Shown piece by piece: positions 1-8,176 of a stretch of DNA of 40,897 nucleotides. This DNA is from Desulfurococcales archaeon (GTDB lineage Archaea; Thermoproteota; Thermoprotei_A; Sulfolobales; Desulfurococcaceae). Every line of letters starts with the position of its first letter. The first letter of the stretch is position 1. Position numbers and translations under genes: made by a program. The notes below the pieces were generated by a model, which saw only the letters and a program-made list of their open reading frames with translations, did no database searches and had not been told where the DNA came from. The DNA is taken from the NCBI GenBank assembly GCA_015520735.1, contig WAPN01000017.1, positions 1-40,897 of the forward strand, read 5' to 3'.

Positions 1-2
1 CT

Positions 3-797
3 TCGACTGGTGCTAATGTTGTGATTTGTCAGAAGGGTATTGATGAGGTTGCCCAGCACTTCCTCGCAAAGAAAGGAATACTAGCAGTAAGAAGAGTAAA
101 GAGAAGCGACATGGAAAAACTAGAAAGAGCAACAGGAGGAAGAATAGTAAGTAGTGTCAGAGATCTGACACCCGAAGATCTAGGAGAGGCAGAACTAGTT
201 GAAGAGCGCCGTGTAGGAAACGACAAGATGGTGTTCATCGAGGGATGCAAGAACCCCAAAGCAGTGACGATCCTTATCCGTGGAGCAAACGACATGATCC
301 TTGATGAGGTAGAGAGAAGCCTCAAGGACGCATTAAATGTCCTCAGAAACGTAATGAGAGAGCCTAAGGTACTACCTGGTGGTGGCGCTGTAGAAGTAGA
401 ACTAGCGCTCAAGCTGAGAGACTTCGCAGCAAAGATTGGCGGCAAGGAACAATTGGCAATTGAAGCATTCGCTACAGCACTAGAAGAGATACCGATGATC
501 TTGGCGGAAACTGCAGGATTGGACCCACTTGAGGCACTCATGAAGCTAAGACAGCTACATAGCGAGGGCAAAGTGTATGCTGGTATTGATGTGATTAATG
601 GAAGGATAGTTGAGGATATAACACAGATCAATGTAGTGGAGCCATCCATAGTTAAGAAGAACGTGTTAAAGAGTGCGACCGAGGCAGCGACAACGGTTCT
701 CAAGATCGATGATATAATCGCGGCGAGTCCGCTAAAGAAGGAAGAAAAGGAGAAGGGCAAGAGTAGTGGAAATCTGGGAAAATTTAACTTCAAGTAA
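3..797 (+). CDS. Thermosome subunit (group II chaperonin), 3' part only
   Basis: Group II chaperonin that folds proteins with ATP inside a double-ring cytoplasmic complex. The reading frame is open to the left edge, so the N-terminal equatorial domain and ATP P-loop lie outside the window. What is seen begins with [20 protein letters not shown], the end of the apical domain, runs through the intermediate domain (ATGGRIVSS), and contains the equatorial signature [13 protein letters not shown] and the nucleotide-binding [13 protein letters not shown] stretch. The tail ends [12 protein letters not shown], not the Gly/Met-rich tail seen in some chaperonins. Several thermosome paralogues are usual in crenarchaea, so alpha, beta or gamma cannot be assigned here. 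T-runs follow the stop codon. Very sure of the family. Confidence 0.97.
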   Translation, partial: STGANVVICQKGIDEVAQHFLAKKGILAVRRVKRSDMEKLERATGGRIVSSVRDLTPEDLGEAELVEERRVGNDKMVFIEGCKNPKAVTILIRGANDMILDEVERSLKDALNVLRNVMREPKVLPGGGAVEVELALKLRDFAAKIGGKEQLAIEAFATALEEIPMILAETAGLDPLEALMKLRQLHSEGKVYAGIDVINGRIVEDITQINVVEPSIVKKNVLKSATEAATTVLKIDDIIAASPLKKEEKEKGKSSGNLGKFNFK

Positions 798-807
798 GGG
801 AAAACAA

Positions 808-830
808 TTATTTTTGGAGCAACTTTTTTA
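808..830 (+). terminator. T-run terminator after the thermosome gene
   Basis: Two T-runs (811-815 with flanking Ts, and 824-829) begin about ten bases after the thermosome stop and precede the rpoK promoter. Archaeal RNA polymerase terminates on such U-tracts without needing a hairpin. Inferred from position and composition only. Confidence 0.5.
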
Positions 831-860
831 AAAGACCTATATCATCCCTATTGTCTAGAC

Positions 861-866
861 TTAAAA
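861..866 (+). promoter_or_regulatory. Probable TATA box of the rpoK operon
   Basis: TTAAAA sits about 44 bases before the rpoK ATG, between the thermosome terminator and the gene. A start of transcription some 25 bases downstream would leave a short leader carrying the ATAGGT just before the start codon. Position-based inference. Confidence 0.4.
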
Positions 867-909
867 GTGCTTTCTACATGCTATCGAACTATTTGATGGG
901 CTGATAGGT

Positions 910-1221
910 ATGAATAATAGCGAGCAAAAAATTTGGCCAAAACGTTTAACTCGATACGAGATCGCTAGATTGATCGGTGCAAGATCTCTACAATTATCTC
1001 TTGGTGCCCCGCCTTTGATCGATCCAAGCGAAGCCCCTGTTAGAGATCCCGTTGCAATAGCAATAGTAGAATTATTAAGAGGCCTATTACCCATGACTAT
1101 TCTCAGGATGAGGCCCGATGGAAGCAAACAAGCAATCCCAGCAATTAGGCTCCTCGACGAAATTAATAGAAGATATCTTGAAACCACTCTTAAGAGCTGG
1201 ACTCTCCATAGAATTTATTAA
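910..1221 (+). CDS. rpoK: DNA-directed RNA polymerase subunit K (Rpb6/omega homologue)
   Basis: Small assembly subunit that clamps the largest RNA polymerase subunit. The core LTRYEIARLIGARSLQLSLG followed by APPLID, and then DPVAIAIVELLRGLLPMTI, is the family signature; the conserved basic tail PDGSKQAIP follows. At 103 residues it is a little longer than usual, because a 15-20 residue extension (about residues 86-103) follows the conserved core. That extension lies in the stretch that can also be read as the start of the next gene in another frame. It is first gene of a plus-strand set with the M50 protease and topA. Assignment is very secure; whether the last residues are conserved is not known. 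Confidence 0.96.
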   Translation: MNNSEQKIWPKRLTRYEIARLIGARSLQLSLGAPPLIDPSEAPVRDPVAIAIVELLRGLLPMTILRMRPDGSKQAIPAIRLLDEINRRYLETTLKSWTLHRIY

Positions 1222-2242
1222 TGAACAGACTATCAAAGGTACACCAGTTATAAATATATATGTCAACAGGAGCTTGGACGAGGAAGAATTCAACAATATC
1301 TATAGTATCTATGTATCAAAATATGGCTATATGCCTGTTCAGATAAAATATGAGCAACCAATAATACGACTCCTAAAAATCAACAAGAGAAAAAGAAGAA
1401 CAGTCCAGTTGTTTCTTTTATTGGTAACGTCTATCACCGTTTTCTTGACAGGCTTGGCATTATCCGAAAGTTTGTTCGATGCTGTGATCTACACAGCGTG
1501 TTTTTTAGGCGCTCTTGCACTTCACGAGATGGGACATATGATTGCTAGCAGGAGATACGAGGTAATTATTGATGGTCCTTTCTTCATACCAGCTCCTCCA
1601 GCCCAGCTAGGATTTATCGGAACCCTCGGAGCAGTTATTTCGATGAAAACACTTCCGCCTAGTAGAAAAAGCTTAGCTGTCATTGGAGTAGCAGGGCCGA
1701 TCTTTGGATTTATAGCGGCGACAATAGTTGGTGGAATAGGGGTTTATCTATCTCAACTAATAACGGTCGAGCATGCGGCAAGGCTCATACAAGCAAGACA
1801 AGCGGCTGAGCTCTCATTCATGCCATTAATGCTTCAAATAATAATAGCACTGAGAGGAATACCTCAGGGATATACTATAATGCTTCATCCACTAGCCTTC
1901 GCCTCCTTTATAGTATTCATTGTAACTTTCCTTAACCTATTACCTATAGGACAGCTGGATGGAGGCCATATAATTAGATCCCTAACAAGCCCTCGTACAC
2001 ATAATATGATCTCTTACATAGTAATAATAGGCGTACTACTAATAGGAACAGCACTGATAGAAATGGGCTCTCCGTCTTTAGGGTATTATTATACGTTCTT
2101 AGGTTTTATATTGATCTTATTTAAACTTGTATTTGGCAGGGGAATCCATCCAGGCCCAGCAAACCAGCTCTCGTCCGAGAAGCCGTGGTGGATACTACCA
2201 TTATATCTCGCTATATTAGTGTTGTCAATGCCCGTAATGTAA
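1118..2242 (+). CDS. M50 (site-2-protease-like) membrane metalloprotease
   Basis: Intramembrane zinc protease family that cuts substrates within the membrane. The zinc motif HEMGH is at residues 136-140 and the third ligand region NLLPIGQLDGGH at about 273-284, both inside hydrophobic helices; further membrane segments lie near 95-130, 185-212, 255-275, 295-315, 320-340 and 355-374. An N-terminal soluble segment of about 90 residues precedes the membrane part. The longest ATG start (1118) is preceded by GGATGAGG, a plausible ribosome site, but places about 104 bases of overlap on rpoK. A TTG at 1178 would shorten the overlap. Substrate is unknown. The stop lies ten bases before topA, suggesting one transcript. 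Family is sure, start is not. Confidence 0.9.
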   Translation: MEANKQSQQLGSSTKLIEDILKPLLRAGLSIEFINEQTIKGTPVINIYVNRSLDEEEFNNIYSIYVSKYGYMPVQIKYEQPIIRLLKINKRKRRTVQLFLLLVTSITVFLTGLALSESLFDAVIYTACFLGALALHEMGHMIASRRYEVIIDGPFFIPAPPAQLGFIGTLGAVISMKTLPPSRKSLAVIGVAGPIFGFIAATIVGGIGVYLSQLITVEHAARLIQARQAAELSFMPLMLQIIIALRGIPQGYTIMLHPLAFASFIVFIVTFLNLLPIGQLDGGHIIRSLTSPRTHNMISYIVIIGVLLIGTALIEMGSPSLGYYYTFLGFILILFKLVFGRGIHPGPANQLSSEKPWWILPLYLAILVLSMPVM

Positions 2243-2251
2243 GGGATACAT

Positions 2252-4420
2252 ATGTCTGCAAAGACAATACTTGATTATCTGAAAAAACACGGGAAAAAGC
2301 CTCAAGAGCAGATAAAGGCTACCGAAGAAAAAGAGAAGCAAGAAAAACAGGTGTCTCAAGAAAAAACCGCCTCTATTAGGCGAAGACCTGAACGGAAGAT
2401 CAAAATCTGGGATTTAAGAGGAAACATCTTAATCATTGCTGAGAAACCTAAAGCAGCAAGCAAGATAGCCTATGCATTATCGCCTAGGTTCATGAGGAAT
2501 AGGTGGAAGGGGATACCCTACTACGTAATAAGAAGTAATGGAGCTAATATAATGATCGCTAGCGCGGCTGGACACCTATACGGATTATATACGGATAAAC
2601 GGGGCTACCCGATCTTCCAATATGAGTGGAAACCATTATACATCATAGACAGTAAAGCTAAGCACACGAAGAAATTCATTGAACTACTCGAGAAACTATC
2701 AAGAAATGCCAACTACTATGTGAATGCTTGTGACTACGATATAGAGGGCTCAGTGATAGGTTATCTCATCATAAAGTTCGTGGGAGACACCAATAGAGCC
2801 TATAGGGTAAAATACTCGAGTCTAACACCAGCCGAGCTAAAACAAGCATTCAGAGAACTTACAGGACTAGACTATGAAATGATAGAAGCAGGTCTCTGCA
2901 GACACGAACTCGACTGGATATGGGGGATCAATATCAGTAGAGCACTAATGGACGCTGTGAGAAAGACTTCAGGCAAAAGAACAATCCTTAGCGCGGGAAG
3001 AGTTCAGACACCAACACTAAAACACGTTGTAGATCACGAGATCGAGAGAAACCTTTTCGTACCCCTCCCGCTCTTCATACCCGATGTAACAATCATCAAG
3101 AACGGAGAAAAAATACATCTAGAATATGTCTCCGGCTCTCTCGAAACAAGGAAAAAGGCAGAAGAGATCATTAAGAATATAAAGAAAGATGGATACCTAA
3201 TGGTGACCGAGTATACGGAGAAGACTATATATCTTAACCCACCACCAGCATTTAACTTGGGCGATCTACAGGAGGAAGCCGCGAGAATCTATGGGTTCAG
3301 TCCCTACAAAACCCAGGAAATAGCAGAGAAACTCTACCTTGACGCACTTATTAGCTATCCTAGAACTAATAGCCAGAAACTTCCGCCTACACTCAATTAT
3401 CGGGGAATAATGGAGAAGCTCGCGGGGATAGATAGGTATGGTCCTTTAATTGGTAGGCTCCTGAGGGAGACGCGGGGAATACTTGAGCCTGTACAGGGCA
3501 AAAAGGATGACCCAGCACATCCTGCCATTTATCCCACGGGATTAAAACCGGGTAAGCTGAGCAGTGATGAATGGAAGATATATGACCTAATAGTCCGCAG
3601 ATTCCTGGCGGCGTTCGCCGAAAAGGCGCTATTGATCCAACAACAGGCGCGCTTCAAGACTCACGAAGGTTACGAGTTCCGCGTATCGGGACAGAGGATA
3701 GGCAAGCTTGGATGGCTATATTACTACTATTTCTCCAAACCGAAGGAGAAAAGCATACCAGTTTTCATCAAGGGTGAACATGTGCCCATTAAAACAGCTA
3801 GGCTACAAAGAACATATACAAGGCCCCCTGAGCGGCTCACGAAAATAAAGATACTGAGATGGATGGAGAAAGTCGAAATCGGTACCGAAGCTACTAGGGC
3901 AAGAATAATAGAATTATTGTTCAGAAGAGGATATCTCGAGGCAAGGGGAGGCAAGGTAAACGCAACAGATCTAGGGCTTGGGATCATAGAAGTATTGACT
4001 AAGTATTTCCCCCAAATAACCAGTGTTGAAATGACCAGGTATTTCGAGGAGAAAATGGAGGCTATCAGATACGGTATAGCTAGACGCGAGGAAGTAGTTG
4101 AAGAAGCTCGCCAAACAATAGTTAAGCTACTACAAGAATTTGACAGGGTCAAAGACAAGATCGGATACCTCTTATCGATAAGACTTGGATACATTTCTCC
4201 GCATAGAAAATGCCTGGTATGTAATAGGGAGGAATACCGCATGGGGCTATGCTATTATCACTACATGGCATTAGAGAAAATAAGAGAAGCATATAATGAG
4301 TGGAACAGTAGAGAGGAGATCAAGTTTGAAAAATTCATATCATCAATCAAGAAGCTGAGATCGACGGGTAAATGGATAACAGAGATTATAGGAAATGATG
4401 AGATTCTAGCGAAACTATGA
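2252..4420 (+). CDS. topA: DNA topoisomerase I (type IA, archaeal)
   Basis: Relaxes negatively supercoiled DNA by passing strands through a transient 5'-phosphotyrosine break. The TOPRIM domain starts at about residue 58 with IIAEKPKAASKIA (E64) and has the metal-binding CDYDIEG at 160-166. The active-site tyrosine is Y369 in ALISYPRTNSQ. Later motifs include GTEATRARIIELL. There is a charged, Lys/Glu-rich N-terminal extension of about 50 residues before TOPRIM, and a single C-terminal zinc-cluster-like site C654-x2-C657-x9-C667-x2-H670 followed by a helical tail. There is no reverse-gyrase helicase domain. Length 722 fits the archaeal family with these extensions. It follows the M50 gene by ten bases; next gene is convergent. 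Confidence 0.96.
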   Translation: MSAKTILDYLKKHGKKPQEQIKATEEKEKQEKQVSQEKTASIRRRPERKIKIWDLRGNILIIAEKPKAASKIAYALSPRFMRNRWKGIPYYVIRSNGANIMIASAAGHLYGLYTDKRGYPIFQYEWKPLYIIDSKAKHTKKFIELLEKLSRNANYYVNACDYDIEGSVIGYLIIKFVGDTNRAYRVKYSSLTPAELKQAFRELTGLDYEMIEAGLCRHELDWIWGINISRALMDAVRKTSGKRTILSAGRVQTPTLKHVVDHEIERNLFVPLPLFIPDVTIIKNGEKIHLEYVSGSLETRKKAEEIIKNIKKDGYLMVTEYTEKTIYLNPPPAFNLGDLQEEAARIYGFSPYKTQEIAEKLYLDALISYPRTNSQKLPPTLNYRGIMEKLAGIDRYGPLIGRLLRETRGILEPVQGKKDDPAHPAIYPTGLKPGKLSSDEWKIYDLIVRRFLAAFAEKALLIQQQARFKTHEGYEFRVSGQRIGKLGWLYYYYFSKPKEKSIPVFIKGEHVPIKTARLQRTYTRPPERLTKIKILRWMEKVEIGTEATRARIIELLFRRGYLEARGGKVNATDLGLGIIEVLTKYFPQITSVEMTRYFEEKMEAIRYGIARREEVVEEARQTIVKLLQEFDRVKDKIGYLLSIRLGYISPHRKCLVCNREEYRMGLCYYHYMALEKIREAYNEWNSREEIKFEKFISSIKKLRSTGKWITEIIGNDEILAKL

Positions 4421-4909
4421 TTAGATAATGTTATGGAACCATATAGACACGTATCCCAAGTACGGTATCTTGAATACTGCTCCGTTTACATTGAAAACCT
4501 TCCCTACAACTCTCTGATATGGTACGCCGGGACCAGTAAATTCGAAGTAATCCTCAATAGGATTATTGTCGCCTTTTGTAACATAGTAATATTCTCCATC
4601 ATGTACTATAACCTTTATAACTCTGTGTATGATCAGCTTCCCGTCTATTCCGCGATAAATAATAATATCACCAACATGTATGTCCTGGGGCGAGCACTTG
4701 TATGAGAAAACTATATCACCCATTCGAAGAACGGGAAACATACTATAACCATCCACGACTGCGATAGGAGCCTGTGATCCGGTTACAACTGCTAGGATAG
4801 GTCTAGAGAAGATAGATAGAACGAGTACAGCTATTATAAGCGCATCCTTTACTATCTCGGCCCTAGTAATCTTGTTTTCAGCACTCTTTTTCCGTAAATT
4901 ATTTGGCAT
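4421..4909 (-). CDS. Signal peptidase I, archaeal Ser/His type
   Basis: Membrane protease (family S26B) that removes signal peptides from exported proteins. One hydrophobic helix (DALIIAVLVLSIFSRPILAVV) lies near the N-terminus and is followed by VVDGYSMFPVLRMGDIVF with the nucleophilic Ser in GYSM, then KLIIHRVIKV with the catalytic His that replaces the bacterial Lys, and VTKGDNNPIED with the conserved Asp. Start chosen at ATG 4909, which has AAAGGCG just upstream; an in-frame ATG at 4942 would add MISTRLCKGET and overlap the upstream zinc-ribbon gene by 14 bases. It is convergent with topA with no gap. Family very sure. Confidence 0.92.
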   Translation of the reverse strand: MPNNLRKKSAENKITRAEIVKDALIIAVLVLSIFSRPILAVVTGSQAPIAVVDGYSMFPVLRMGDIVFSYKCSPQDIHVGDIIIYRGIDGKLIIHRVIKVIVHDGEYYYVTKGDNNPIEDYFEFTGPGVPYQRVVGKVFNVNGAVFKIPYLGYVSIWFHNII

Positions 4910-4928
4910 GGTTTCGCCTTTGCATAAT

Positions 4929-5234
4929 CTAGTCGAGATCATCTATATCGATTACTATTTCTTTTACTCTCCTTTCTTCTTGTTCCTCCTCGCTGCCTAG
5001 AACCTTTTTGCCCCTGGTTCCTTCGACCTCGATGCTTGAGCCGCCAACCTTTAATTTGCTAACCACCCCTCTCCACTTGTAACTGCAATCTCTGCATCGA
5101 AGAGAACCCATAACTGTAATCGTTATGCGTCCCTTCTTATCCGGTAACGGCGCTACTAGTTGCCATGTCTTAATTACTTCTATATTCCCGGAGCCGCATC
5201 GAGGGCATTTGAGTTCCTTCTTTTTTCTCGGCAT
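4929..5234 (-). CDS. Conserved crenarchaeal zinc-ribbon protein
   Basis: A 101-residue protein with a classical zinc ribbon: KCPRCGS near residues 9-15 and LRCRDCSYKWRG near 45-56 give a C-x2-C / C-x2-C site. The segment KTWQLVAPLPDKKGRITITVMG between them is the most family-like part; a Glu/Asp-rich acidic tail follows the ribbon. Zinc ribbons of this type occur in transcription and translation proteins; the acidic tail recalls elongation-factor-type proteins such as Elf1, but I cannot confirm that. It lies directly upstream of the signal peptidase gene on the same strand and may share a transcript. Molecular role unknown. Confidence 0.82.
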   Translation of the reverse strand: MPRKKKELKCPRCGSGNIEVIKTWQLVAPLPDKKGRITITVMGSLRCRDCSYKWRGVVSKLKVGGSSIEVEGTRGKKVLGSEEEQEERRVKEIVIDIDDLD

Positions 5235-5251
5235 TTATCAACCCCTCATTA

Positions 5252-5593
5252 TCACCATATGAGCGAAGCTGTTATCGTGGTTATCAATAGTGACGCGGGA
5301 ACTATAAATGTATCATATCTCTCTAACTTGCCAAGCACCGCTTTAGCTAGGTAGTAGAAATCAATAATCAGGACAATAAGCAGGATAGAGATGCCGGTTG
5401 ACGTGTTGATTAATCTGGATCTCACGATGAGAACAATATTGAGGAGAGTAAGAATAGTGGTGCAGAAAAGAAGAAACAACCAATATCTTTTGATCCTATA
5501 TGATACGCAGGCATAGTATGCGGAAAGAACAACGAGCCCCATTATCGCCCAAAAACTGATCCAAGCATACATATTATTATCATCTCTACCCAT
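5252..5593 (-). CDS. Small hypothetical membrane protein, about four helices
   Basis: A 113-residue hydrophobic protein with membrane segments at roughly 10-30, 36-56, 66-86 and 96-113, and a basic loop (SYRIKRYW) between the first two. No recognised motif. It ends 17 bases before the zinc-ribbon gene on the same strand, so it may head that short operon. The ATG at 5593 is only 26 bases from the divergent enolase start; an in-frame ATG at 5572 would give a more comfortable divergent promoter. Being coding is likely because of its length, clean hydrophobic pattern and operon position, but function is unknown. Confidence 0.6.
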   Translation of the reverse strand: MGRDDNNMYAWISFWAIMGLVVLSAYYACVSYRIKRYWLFLLFCTTILTLLNIVLIVRSRLINTSTGISILLIVLIIDFYYLAKAVLGKLERYDTFIVPASLLITTITASLIW

Positions 5594-5618
5594 ATTCTTG
5601 TATCTAGGTGTATGGGAT

Positions 5619-6938
5619 ATGACGTACTATAGTTTTACCGCGGTTCCCGATGAGATATTCAAGATAAAAACAGTTCGCGCCAGAATGGTTCTCGATTCTA
5701 GAGGAAATCCTACAGTGCAGGTAATGGTGGTAACGGAGGCTGGCGGAGTAGGCATAGCTAATGCACCTAGTGGTGCCTCGACGGGAAAGCACGAAGCAGT
5801 AGAGCTACGTGACGGCGGAAAAGAATGGCATGGTAAAGGTGTAGGCAAAGCCGTCGAGAACGTTAACACCGTCATAGCCGAAGCGCTTAAAGGGATGGAT
5901 GTACGTAACCAGAGAGAAATCGATATGAAAATGATCGAGATAGACGGTACGCCCAATAAGAGTAGATTAGGAGGAAATGCTATTGTAGCGACGAGTCTAG
6001 CAGTAGCAAAAGCGGCTGCTGCGACCCTCGAAATACCGCTCTATCTCTACCTCGGCGGTAAATATGCTGACACTCTCCCTGTCCCAATGCTCAATATCAT
6101 TAATGGAGGAGCACACGCTGGCAATAAATTGGACTTTCAGGAGTTCATGATAGTCCCTGTAGGTTTCAAGAAATTCAGCGACGCGATCAGAGCAGCTGTC
6201 GAGACTTACCATGAGCTGAAAAACCTGCTTAAACAAAAATATGGACCCAGCGCTGTCAATGTTGGTGATGAAGGAGGCTATGCTCCACCCATGGAGATGA
6301 TTAGAGAAGCTCTTGATGCCTTGGTTGAAGCGATAAAGGCAGCTGGCTATGATCCTGGAAAAGACATAGCGCTAGCGATTGATGCTGCCAGCAGCCAGTT
6401 CTATGACGAGAAACGCGACGTATACCTTGTTGAAGGCAAGGAGTACAAGAGAGATGATATGATCAAGCTATACGAGGAACTAGTAGAAGAGTATCCAATA
6501 GTGATCATAGAAGATCCCCTGTATGAGGAAGACTTTGAAGGCTTTGCGGAAATAACGAAGGCGCTGGGCAACAAGATATTGATCGTTGGAGACGATATTT
6601 ATACCACAAACCCGGAGAGATTCAGAAAAGGTATTGAGATGGGCTCGTCAAACGCTATACTTGTAAAGGTAAACCAGATCGGTACATTGACCGAGACCCT
6701 AGAAGTAATAAAGATGGCCCACCGCAAAGGACTAAGAACAATAATCAGTCACAGAAGCGGAGAAACAGAAGATACAACTATAGCAGATATTGCTGTAGGC
6801 TTTAATGCTGGATTGATCAAGACTGGCGCCCCTGCTAGGGGAGAGAGAACCGCCAAGTACAATAGACTGCTCGAAATAGAGCTAGAGCTTGAATCACCGT
6901 ATTATCCGGGAATAGAGATGTTCTTGAGGAAATTCTAG
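5619..6938 (+). CDS. eno: Enolase (2-phosphoglycerate dehydratase)
   Basis: Converts 2-phosphoglycerate to phosphoenolpyruvate in glycolysis/gluconeogenesis; cytoplasmic, Mg-dependent. Start at ATG 5619 gives 439 residues, close to the family norm, with AGGTG ten bases upstream; a TTG at 5598 would add seven unlikely residues. Motifs: VLDSRGNPTVQV (24-35), SGASTGKHEAVELRDGG (51-67), catalytic E218 in GDEGGYAPP, metal ligands D254, E298 and D325, catalytic K350 within ILVKVNQIGTLTE, and SHRSGETEDTTIADIAVG. Monocistronic by context: divergent from 5593 and convergent with the next gene. A two-way T/A terminator follows. Confidence 0.98.
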   Translation: MTYYSFTAVPDEIFKIKTVRARMVLDSRGNPTVQVMVVTEAGGVGIANAPSGASTGKHEAVELRDGGKEWHGKGVGKAVENVNTVIAEALKGMDVRNQREIDMKMIEIDGTPNKSRLGGNAIVATSLAVAKAAAATLEIPLYLYLGGKYADTLPVPMLNIINGGAHAGNKLDFQEFMIVPVGFKKFSDAIRAAVETYHELKNLLKQKYGPSAVNVGDEGGYAPPMEMIREALDALVEAIKAAGYDPGKDIALAIDAASSQFYDEKRDVYLVEGKEYKRDDMIKLYEELVEEYPIVIIEDPLYEEDFEGFAEITKALGNKILIVGDDIYTTNPERFRKGIEMGSSNAILVKVNQIGTLTETLEVIKMAHRKGLRTIISHRSGETEDTTIADIAVGFNAGLIKTGAPARGERTAKYNRLLEIELELESPYYPGIEMFLRKF

Positions 6939-6949
6939 ATTATTTCATC

Positions 6950-6965
6950 GAAAAACTTTTTTATA
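6950..6965. terminator. Two-way terminator between convergent genes
   Basis: An A5-C-T6 block (6951-6962) lies just after the enolase stop and about 50 bases after the end of the convergent gene. It gives a T-run on both strands, so each transcript would meet a U-tract. Inference from composition and position. Confidence 0.5.
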
Positions 6966-7010
6966 ACAAACTATTCAGTATAAGCTGCTGATTTCTTAAA
7001 ACATACCAGG

Positions 7011-7274
7011 TTATGGTAGTATTATGCCTATCACTATCAGCGCAATAGCACTCAGCACTACAACTTTCAGAAACTGTGAAATAGTCATATTAGGCAACTC
7101 CCTAACGAGACGCACTAATACATATATACCGAACCCGACACCTATCACTAGCAGTATTCCTATACCAATAAGTACCAGTGCCGTTCCGATCCCCTGCAAC
7201 GCTGCACTACTAAATATGCTAGATAACGCCTTCGCAGTACTAGCCAGAGCCTCTAACCCCATGCTAATCACCAT
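7011..7274 (-). CDS. Small hypothetical membrane protein with two helices
   Basis: An 87-residue protein with two strongly hydrophobic segments: roughly residues 26-52 (GIGTALVLIGIGILLVIGVG and on) and 66-86, joined by a basic loop LVRLVRELP. The first 25 residues are small-residue rich and amphipathic. The GTG/ATG region at 7274 allows MVISMG or, four codons later, MGLEALAS. The plus-strand frame over the same bases is Thr/Ser/Pro/Ile-rich and looks like a shadow. Not recognised; it resembles small archaeal membrane proteins that may be pilin- or holin-like in size only. Function unknown. Confidence 0.55.
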   Translation of the reverse strand: MVISMGLEALASTAKALSSIFSSAALQGIGTALVLIGIGILLVIGVGFGIYVLVRLVRELPNMTISQFLKVVVLSAIALIVIGIILP

Positions 7275-7327
7275 CTATTTAATCAGGCTTGGATAACTAG
7301 ATAAACCCCAAGACCCATAGCACACGA

Positions 7328-7410
7328 ATGATGATGAGGGTTAAAAGCGTGGCAGCCCTGCAGTCCTTTGTAGGCGGGGCAATGCCAGGTGCCAGGCTTC
7401 TGATTTGTCC
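7328..7410 (+). ncRNA. Candidate structured RNA upstream of cdvA
   Basis: The 200-base gap between 7274 and cdvA contains a GC-rich hairpin in otherwise AT-rich intergenic DNA: GGCA-GCCCTGC at 7351-7361 pairs with GCGGGGC at 7374-7380 and TGCC at 7383-7386, leaving an AA bulge and a 12-base loop. A perfect box C consensus ATGATGA (7331-7337) lies before it and a box D CTGA (7400-7403) after it; a T-run (7415-7420) follows. This could be a C/D-like guide RNA with an enlarged middle, another small RNA, or a regulatory hairpin. At 76 bases from C to D it is longer than most archaeal C/D RNAs, and no D'/C' boxes are clear. Confidence 0.3.
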
Positions 7411-7476
7411 ATTATTTTTTAAGCTTTCCTTGAACCCATAGACTGTTGGAAACTCATTTGATGGAGGGGTTCCCGG

Positions 7477-8166
7477 GTGTCAGATCTGAAAGTCGAGAAT
7501 ATAGAAAAATACCTTGGCAAACCAGTAAACGACCCTTACGGTAGAAGACTAGGTCACATAGTCAGCTTCTATAGCGATGCTGATGGAAATGTGACGCACC
7601 TAGAGGTAAGCCTTGGAGAGGTAGAGTTTAAGCAGATCCCTATAGACAGATTCATTTTCAAAGATGGCGAGGCGATCCTAGTACCTCAGTGGGAGTACGA
7701 AGCCAAAGTTGTTGAAGGGAGACTCGAGAGGCTGAGGAAGAGGAAGATCGCATTAGAAGACCTATACGCTAAGAAGGAGATACCCCGTCACGCCTACGAT
7801 ACCTTCAAGAAGAAACTAGAAGAGTCTCTAATGAAGGCTAAGGATGAGGCCAAGAAGGTAAAGGATCTACTCAAGAAGAGACAATATGAGCTCGAAGACA
7901 TTATCCTAGAGCTAGAGAAAGCAATGACTAGCCTCAAGGTCAGTTACATGGCTGGGGAGATACCGGATAAGGCATACAAGACAGCAGCAGATCAAGTTAG
8001 GAAGCATCTAGACCATGCACAGCTAGAGAAGGAAAGCGTAAAGAAGCACCTTGAGAAGATCGAGGCATTAGAGAAGGAGCCAATAGATATTGGGCCAGTC
8101 AACAAGACCGAGGAGCAGGTTCCATCATCGGAGCAGCCTCTACCAGTAGTAGTGCTGGAAGGATAA
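7477..8166 (+). CDS. cdvA: CdvA, crenarchaeal cell-division scaffold protein
   Basis: CdvA binds membrane and DNA at mid-cell and recruits the ESCRT-III protein CdvB. Residues 1-75 look like the N-terminal PRC-barrel-like domain (YLGKPVNDPYGRRLGHIVSFYSD). About 75-195 are a long charged coiled coil. The C-terminal tail after a linker ends EQPLPVVVLEG, the place and style of the ESCRT-III-binding (E3B) peptide known in the family. Length 229 fits. GTG start at 7477 with GGAGGGG seven bases upstream. The downstream cdvB and cdvC confirm the assignment. A possible TATA (TTTTTTAAG near 7415-7423) lies about 60 bases upstream of the start. Confidence 0.93.
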   Translation: MSDLKVENIEKYLGKPVNDPYGRRLGHIVSFYSDADGNVTHLEVSLGEVEFKQIPIDRFIFKDGEAILVPQWEYEAKVVEGRLERLRKRKIALEDLYAKKEIPRHAYDTFKKKLEESLMKAKDEAKKVKDLLKKRQYELEDIILELEKAMTSLKVSYMAGEIPDKAYKTAADQVRKHLDHAQLEKESVKKHLEKIEALEKEPIDIGPVNKTEEQVPSSEQPLPVVVLEG

Positions 8167-8176
8167 GGTATTTTCC

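Noticed and set aside
29-793. Long minus-strand open frame across the thermosome gene
   Set aside because: Ser/Leu-rich shadow of a conserved gene; no motif.
7024-7296. Plus-strand frame opposite the small membrane protein
   Set aside because: Thr/Pro/Ile-rich with irregular pattern; the minus-strand frame gives two clean membrane helices.
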